Made by a program: the position numbers and the translations under genes
Notes under the pieces: model-generated
The model's input: the letters and a program-made list of their open reading frames with translations, nothing else
Told to the model about the DNA's origin: nothing
Databases searched by the model: none
Assembly (NCBI RefSeq): GCF_024746835.1
Contig: NZ_CP080531.1
Coordinates: 3,926,001-3,990,000, forward strand
Length of the DNA stretch: 64,000 nucleotides
Reading direction: 5' to 3'
From: Mesorhizobium sp. AR02
GTDB taxonomy: Bacteria; Pseudomonadota; Alphaproteobacteria; Rhizobiales; Rhizobiaceae
Part shown: in pieces, positions 59,765 through 64,000 of the stretch
Position numbering within the stretch: the stretch's first letter is position 1
Layout: each line of letters starts with the position of its first letter

Positions 59765-60813
59765 TCCGTGGAGCGCTCGTAAGCCAGAACCTCGCTTGGC
59801 ACGCTGAGACTTTGCAGCGAGCCGGGTGCTGCGCCGCCGATCCAGCCGAGCACGGAGCGGGCGAGCTCCGAGCCCGCCAGCCGGAAGTTCTCGTTGACGA
59901 TCAGCAGTTCGGGCCGAAACAGATGCAAAAGGTCCGATGATTGCTTGGAGACGATATCGACGTCACGGCCAAGCTTGAGGCCCGCATCCTCAATGCCGGC
60001 GACGAGCGCGAGCGTCGCGGCCGCGCCGCTGCTGACAAAACCGTCCGGCCTGATGTCGCGGCGCATCAGCTGAGCGGTCCTTGTCCTGATCTGCTCGATC
60101 GAATGGTCGATCGATACGGTGCTGAACGGGATCTCGCTGGCGCCAACTTCGCTCAGCGCATCGGCAAAGCCGTTGACCGTATGGCTGTGGTAGGTCAGTC
60201 CGACCGGCGGCGACAATAGAGCCAGCCTGCGGCGGCCGGCACCGGCGAGGCGCCGCACCGCCTCCACAGCGAAGGCGTAGTTGTCGAAATCATGATAGGG
60301 GTGGACCAGCCCCATGTCGGTGCGGCCATGCGTGGCAAAAGGAATGCCGTGCTCCAGCATATAGCGGGCCCTGGCATCATTTGGCTGCGTGCGTGAAATG
60401 ATGACGCCATCGGCGGAGCCGGTCTCGACCAGATAGCGTATGGGGTCGAGCGGATCCTGTGAGCGCGAATAGGGCGTGACGATCAGGTGATAGGGCGTGT
60501 CGGCGAGCACTTCCGAAACGCCGTAGATGATGTCCGAGACGAAGCTCATGATTTCGCGATCGGTGTTGAGTACCAAGCTAATGACATTGGTCCTGCCGGT
60601 GCGCAGGCGCACGCCGGCGCGGTTGGGCCGGTAACCGATCTGCTTGGCGACCAGCTGGACGCGGCGCCTGGTCTCGGCGCCGATCTCCGGAGCGTCCTTC
60701 AGGGCGCGCGATACGGTGGTGACGCCGAGCCCGGTCATGAAGGCAAGCGTCTTCAGCGTGGGCCGCTCCTTGGCCGACGTCTCGTCGTTCTTTTTCGTAC
60801 GCCGTTTGTCCAT
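59761..60813 (-). CDS. LacI family transcriptional regulator
   Basis: 350 residues. A 17-residue basic/polar lead (MDKRRTKKNDETSAKERP) precedes the LacI helix-turn-helix (TLKTLAFMTGLGVTTVSRALKDAPEIG) and hinge (IGYRPNRAGVRLRTGRTNVI); the periplasmic-binding-protein-like effector domain occupies the rest. Divergent from a sugar ABC operon. Two identical 14-base operators (60914-60927 and 61188-61201) in the gap fit a LacI-type protein, so it likely represses the transporter until a sugar binds. Confidence 0.92.
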   Translation of the reverse strand: MDKRRTKKNDETSAKERPTLKTLAFMTGLGVTTVSRALKDAPEIGAETRRRVQLVAKQIGYRPNRAGVRLRTGRTNVISLVLNTDREIMSFVSDIIYGVSEVLADTPYHLIVTPYSRSQDPLDPIRYLVETGSADGVIISRTQPNDARARYMLEHGIPFATHGRTDMGLVHPYHDFDNYAFAVEAVRRLAGAGRRRLALLSPPVGLTYHSHTVNGFADALSEVGASEIPFSTVSIDHSIEQIRTRTAQLMRRDIRPDGFVSSGAAATLALVAGIEDAGLKLGRDVDIVSKQSSDLLHLFRPELLIVNENFRLAGSELARSVLGWIGGAAPGSLQSLSVPSEVLAYERSTD

Positions 60814-60913
60814 TCGTCCCGCCCGTCAGGCGCATAGCAGTCGCAGGGCGGGTCGGCAATCGCCGCGATTTGCGGCGTCGCACAATTTCAAACCCGGCGA
60901 AGGCGGCAATATA

Positions 60914-60927
60914 CTGAAACGTTACAG
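60914..60927. promoter_or_regulatory. LacI-type operator, copy 1
   Basis: CTGAAACGTTACAG, near-palindrome with central ACGT, followed by ATT. The same 17 bases occur inverted at 61185-61201. It lies about 100 bases upstream of the lacI-type gene start, allowing autoregulation or looping. Confidence 0.75.
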
Positions 60928-61187
60928 ATTGCCAATCTCGATTGCCAGTTGGCGAATAGGCAGGCGAACACGTGGTCGTGATTTCTCTTGGGAATACAAG
61001 GCGAAGCGTCCTTCCAGCGCTCATTTTGCCGGCTTCCGTGGCTGAACTGTTTGTTTTGCGCTGCGATTGCTCATATTGCGGCGCACAACGAGATGACCGA
61101 TGACGTATTTTATTCGCGACTCGAAAAAATATCGGACGGGCCACCTGCCCAGGGTTGCGTCGTCCCTTCAATTGCCTTATCCAAAAT

Positions 61188-61201
61188 CTGTAACGTTTCA
61201 G
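61188..61201. promoter_or_regulatory. LacI-type operator, copy 2
   Basis: CTGTAACGTTTCAG, exact reverse complement of copy 1, placed between the promoter and the GGGAGG ribosome-binding site of the binding-protein gene, an ideal repression position. Confidence 0.78.
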
Positions 61202-61219
61202 ATTCTGGGAGGAACCGAA

Positions 61220-62476
61220 ATGCGATACAGGATTTTGACCGCTGCGCTGGCAGCATCGGCCGCGCTGCAGTTTGCCGGCCCGGCCAGGGCCGCGGACCTG
61301 GAAGTCATCCACTGGTGGACATCGAAGGGCGAGTCGGCGGCGGTCTCGCAGTTCGCTAAGGCCTTCGACAATGACGGCCATGGCGACAAGTGGGTGGACA
61401 GCGCGATTGCTCTGGGCGAAACCGCTCGCTCGACCGTCATGCAGCGCGTGCTCGGCGGCGACCCGCCCGGTGCTGCCCAGTTCAATCCCGGTCGGCAGTA
61501 CGAGGAACTGATCTCGGGCGGCAAGCTGCTCGACCTCACCGACGTCGCGACCGCCGGCAAGTGGGATCAGGTCATTCGCCCGAAGGCGATCGGCAGTGCC
61601 TGTCTCGTCGACGGTCACTGGTGGTGCGTTCCGGTCAACATTCACTCGAACTACTGGGCCTGGTACTCCAAGCCGGTGTTCGAGAAAGCCGGCGTGCCGG
61701 AGCCGAAGAACCTGGCCGATTTCATCGCCGCCGCGCCGAAGATCAAGGCGGCAGGCCTCATTCCCTTCGCCATCGGTGGCGACGGAAATGGCTGGCAGAT
61801 CCAGTTGCTCTTCCAGGACATGGTCACCGAGGCTCTCGGTGTCGCCAAGCGTGACGAGATGTACACCAAGAAGAGCGCCGAAATTGCCGGCGGCCCGGAG
61901 ATGAAAGGCGTCTTCACCCAGTTGAGGGCGCTGAAGCAGTTCACCGACAATGGCTACGCCAACCGCAACTGGAACGACACCACCAATCTGGTGATCACCG
62001 GCAAGGCCGGACTTCAGGTGATGGGCGACTGGGCGCGCGGCGAATTCGCGGCCGCCGGCATGACCGGCGTCAAGGATTTCGGCTGCATGATCGGCCTGAA
62101 CGAGGCCAAGCCGGTGGTCAGCACCGACGGCGACATCATCGTTTTCTTCAAGCAGAACAATCCGGATGTCGAGGCAGCGCAGAAGCGTCTTGCCGCACTG
62201 CTCATCAGCCCGGAGGTTCAGGTCGCCTTCAACAACGCCAAGGGGTCCATGCCCGTGCGTGGTGATGTCGACATGTCGGCGGCCGACCCGTGCATGCAGA
62301 AGTCGCTGAAAGCGGTAGAAGACCCGGCCAACATCGTCACCGCGACCAACCGATTCATCACCGAGAACACCAACCAGCAGCTCAATGAACTCGTCGCGCA
62401 ATTCTTTGCCGATGATACCATGACAGCTGACGACGCCACCGCGAAGTTTGCCACCATCATCGGAAATTCCGACTAG
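61220..62476 (+). CDS. Sugar ABC transporter substrate-binding protein (SBP_bac_1)
   Basis: 418 residues. ATG 61220 after GGGAGGAACC; signal peptide ends GPARAADL. Mature protein begins LEVIHWWTSKGESAAVSQF, the opening of the glucose/mannose-type SBP_bac_1 group, with WWCVPVNIHSNYWAWYSKPVFEKAG and QVMGDWARGEF also characteristic. Rhizobial homologues bind glucose or other aldoses. First gene of an operon with two permeases; the ATPase is beyond the window. Controlled by the adjacent LacI-type protein. Confidence 0.92.
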   Translation: MRYRILTAALAASAALQFAGPARAADLEVIHWWTSKGESAAVSQFAKAFDNDGHGDKWVDSAIALGETARSTVMQRVLGGDPPGAAQFNPGRQYEELISGGKLLDLTDVATAGKWDQVIRPKAIGSACLVDGHWWCVPVNIHSNYWAWYSKPVFEKAGVPEPKNLADFIAAAPKIKAAGLIPFAIGGDGNGWQIQLLFQDMVTEALGVAKRDEMYTKKSAEIAGGPEMKGVFTQLRALKQFTDNGYANRNWNDTTNLVITGKAGLQVMGDWARGEFAAAGMTGVKDFGCMIGLNEAKPVVSTDGDIIVFFKQNNPDVEAAQKRLAALLISPEVQVAFNNAKGSMPVRGDVDMSAADPCMQKSLKAVEDPANIVTATNRFITENTNQQLNELVAQFFADDTMTADDATAKFATIIGNSD

Positions 62477-62490
62477 GAGCCGGTCAGCAC

Positions 62491-62521
62491 CCGAGGCGCC
62501 GCTAGTGCTGCGGCGTCTCGG
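62491..62521 (+). other. Stem-loop after binding-protein gene
   Basis: CCGAGGCGCCGC (62491-62502) and GCGGCGTCTCGG (62510-62521) pair at 11 of 12 positions around a 7-base loop, in the 185-base gap between the binding-protein and permease genes. No T-run; likely stabilises the upstream message. Confidence 0.65.
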
Positions 62522-62661
62522 TCCCATCTCGGTTCGCCAAGCAAAAAGCCTTTGTCGGCGGGCTGACAATCGCAGGATCGGAAGCCGCGGCGGTCCGGAA
62601 GGGCGACTTTCGCGTCGGCAGACAATCCCGGCGTGTCGGTAGAAGTGGAGAAAGACGGACG

Positions 62662-63558
62662 ATGCAGAGGAGCTGGAGACACAGATTTCACCTGCCCGCC
62701 GTCATCGGGACGATACCGATGATTCTCGTTGCCGTCGGCGTGTTCGTGATCGGCATCGGCTTCTCGGTGCTCTGGTCTTTCACCAGTTCCAAGCTCTTCC
62801 CCGCCTATGATTTCGTCGGCCTGGCGCAGTACAGGCGCCTTTGGGCCGATAGCCGCTGGCTCGTCTCGGTCAACAACATCTGGTTCTTCGGCCTGATGTC
62901 CATCACCTGCAACATGGTGTTCGGCTATCTGCTTGCCGTTTTCATGGACCAGCGCATTCGCCAGGAAGACCTGTTCCGCTCGATCTTCCTCTATCCTTTC
63001 GCCATGTCGCTTATCGTCACCGGCCTCGTCTGGCAGTGGGTGCTCGATCCCAATCTCGGCCTGCAGGAGGCAATGCGCAATCTGGGCTGGTCGAGCTTCA
63101 GCTTCGCCCCCCTGGTTGACGCCAACACCGCGATCTACGCGCTCGTCGTGGCGGGCATCTGGCAGGGCTCGGGCGTGACGATGGCGATCCTGCTTGCCGG
63201 GCTGCGCGGCGTTGACGAGGAGATCTGGAAAGCGGCGAGGGTCGACGGCATCCCGACGTGGCGCACGCATGTTTCCATCGTGGCGCCGATGATGAAGGGT
63301 GCCTTCGCTACCGCCTTCGTCCTGCAATGTGTCGGCGTGGTGCGGGTCTACGACCTGGTCATTGCCATGACCGGCGGTGGTCCCGGCATCGCCACGTCGA
63401 TGCCGGCGGTCTACGTCATCCAGCTCATCACAGTGCGCCAGAACGTCGGCCAGGGCATGGCGGCGGCAACGATGATGCTGCTGCCGGTGCTGGTCGTGCT
63501 GGCTTTCGGCGGACTTGTCTTGTGGCGGCGAAATCGCCAACGGGAAGCAGCCGTATGA
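62662..63558 (+). CDS. Sugar ABC transporter permease (MalF-like)
   Basis: 298 residues, six membrane helices. Conserved blocks: FSVLWSFTSSKLFP at helix 1, YPFAMSLIVTGLVWQWVLDPNLG, and the ATPase-contact loop EIWKAARVDGIPTWRTHVSIVAPMM. Typical of glucose/mannose-type ABC permeases. Start ATG after GGAGAAAG. Its stop overlaps the next permease start by 4 bases. Confidence 0.92.
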   Translation: MQRSWRHRFHLPAVIGTIPMILVAVGVFVIGIGFSVLWSFTSSKLFPAYDFVGLAQYRRLWADSRWLVSVNNIWFFGLMSITCNMVFGYLLAVFMDQRIRQEDLFRSIFLYPFAMSLIVTGLVWQWVLDPNLGLQEAMRNLGWSSFSFAPLVDANTAIYALVVAGIWQGSGVTMAILLAGLRGVDEEIWKAARVDGIPTWRTHVSIVAPMMKGAFATAFVLQCVGVVRVYDLVIAMTGGGPGIATSMPAVYVIQLITVRQNVGQGMAAATMMLLPVLVVLAFGGLVLWRRNRQREAAV

Positions 63559-64000
63559 CCGCGGGCGTGATCACCACTCAAGAGCAGACGGATCAGGCGG
63601 GCTTCGCGCCCTTCGGGCCGAAACCACGGCGGACATCGGCCGGTCGCATCGGCCTTTATGCCTTCCTGGTCGTTGCGGCGCTCTTCTTCCTCATTCCCGT
63701 CTACATCATGATCGTCACGTCGCTGAAGGGGATGCCGGAGATCAGGCTTGGACATCTTTTCAGCCTTCCGCTCGAGCCGACCTTTCAGCCCTGGGCCGAC
63801 GCCTGGCTGCATGCCTGCACCGGCCGCGACTGCAACGGGCTCAGCCCCGGCTTCTACAATTCGGTGAAGATCACCGTGCCGAGCGTGATCATCTCGATCA
63901 TCTGCGCGTCGATCAACGGCTATGCGCTGACCTTCTGGCCGTACAAGGGCGCCAATCTGCTCTTCGGCTTGCTCGTCTTCGGTGCCTTCGTGCCTTATCA
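63555..64000 (+). CDS. Sugar ABC transporter permease (MalG-like), 3' end missing
   Basis: First about 148 residues of the second permease of the operon; it runs off the right edge. ATG overlaps the previous stop (ATGA). A soluble N-terminal tail of about 30 residues leads to helix 1 (GLYAFLVVAALFFLIPVYIMIVTSLKG), then a periplasmic loop containing CTGRDC, where two Cys could form a disulfide, and helices 2-3 (FYNSVKITVPSVIISIICASINGYAL). It completes the channel with the MalF-like protein. Confidence 0.92.
   Translation, partial: MTAGVITTQEQTDQAGFAPFGPKPRRTSAGRIGLYAFLVVAALFFLIPVYIMIVTSLKGMPEIRLGHLFSLPLEPTFQPWADAWLHACTGRDCNGLSPGFYNSVKITVPSVIISIICASINGYALTFWPYKGANLLFGLLVFGAFVPY

Larger units (their letters stand above)
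60814..61219. other. Divergent region of lacI-type gene and sugar ABC operon
   Basis: 406 bases without a gene. The two LacI-type operators are 274 bases apart centre to centre; the second is 18 bases upstream of the binding-protein start. TTGTTT (61049-61054) with TATTGC 17 bases later is a possible promoter. AT-rich for this window. Confidence 0.7.

Noticed and set aside
1..64000. tRNA, rRNA, transposase, integrase or phage genes
   Set aside because: None recognised on either strand; the window appears to be stable chromosome with dispersed palindromes only.

Overview
This is a GC-rich chromosomal window from an alphaproteobacterium of the order Rhizobiales, most likely Mesorhizobium. The evidence is the very high density of ABC uptake systems, a complete C-P lyase core with fosX inside it, rhizobial palindromic intergenic repeats and the general gene repertoire. 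I see no rRNA, tRNA, CRISPR array, transposase or phage gene. It reads as ordinary catabolic chromosome made of self-contained uptake-plus-catabolism modules, each with its own regulator. Both edges cut through sugar ABC transporter permease genes.

Layout. 1-1.4 kb: tail of a ribose/fructose-type sugar ABC system. 1.4-8.8 kb: an oligopeptide-type ABC operon ending in an L-2-amino-thiazoline-4-carboxylate hydrolase-like gene, divergent from an M24 aminopeptidase-like gene. 9-12.2 kb: a cupin, a TIM-barrel protein and a UPF0261 protein (the two halves of the plant Tm-1 protein as separate genes) with a divergent TetR regulator. 12.5-18.2 kb: a sugar or polyol ABC system with two MalK-type ATPases and a small membrane protein. 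18.3-25.1 kb: small enzymes, a duplicated AraC pair (one copy frameshifted) next to an MFS exporter, a GFA-type zinc protein and an amidase. 25.1-32.7 kb: a sugar-acid catabolic cluster (2-hydroxyacid dehydrogenase, FadR-type GntR regulator, enolase-superfamily dehydratase, three xylose-isomerase-like TIM barrels, Gfo/Idh oxidoreductase). 33-45.8 kb: phosphonate uptake and C-P lyase genes (phnCDE1E2, phnGHIJKL, phnF, a hexapeptide acyltransferase, fosX, a 2H phosphoesterase-like gene). 46-54.8 kb: an RbsABC-type transporter with zinc alcohol dehydrogenase, aldo/keto reductase, UxaA-family dehydratase and an unusual double-winged-helix GntR regulator. 54.9-58.2 kb: a copper module (DUF2946, PCuAC, YcnI, CopC-CopD fusion). 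58.3-59.8 kb: 6-phosphogluconate dehydrogenase. 59.8-64 kb: a LacI regulator and a divergent sugar ABC operon running off the right edge.

How it works together. Four signals tie genes into circuits. (1) A TGGT-N3-ACCA type palindrome occurs at six intergenic sites in front of three separate loci (7.4-7.5, 12.2-12.4 and 29.1-29.3 kb) and fits a FadR-type GntR protein such as the one at 26137-26856, which would join the peptide/M24 locus, the sugar ABC operon and the sugar-acid cluster into one regulon. (2) Two copies of a 14-bp LacI-type operator flank the 60.8-61.2 kb divergent region. (3) A perfect 20-bp inverted repeat lies between phnF and phnG. (4) Each of the five complete solute-binding-protein genes is followed by a stem-loop before the next gene of its operon, as expected if the binding protein is made in excess over the membrane components.

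Most distinctive points: the six-site shared operator, the split Tm-1-like operon with a cupin and TetR, fosX embedded between phnI and phnJ with no phnM or phnN in the window, the double-winged-helix GntR regulator, the frameshifted AraC paralogue, and a probable broken small Gly/His-rich membrane protein gene opposite the phn operon.
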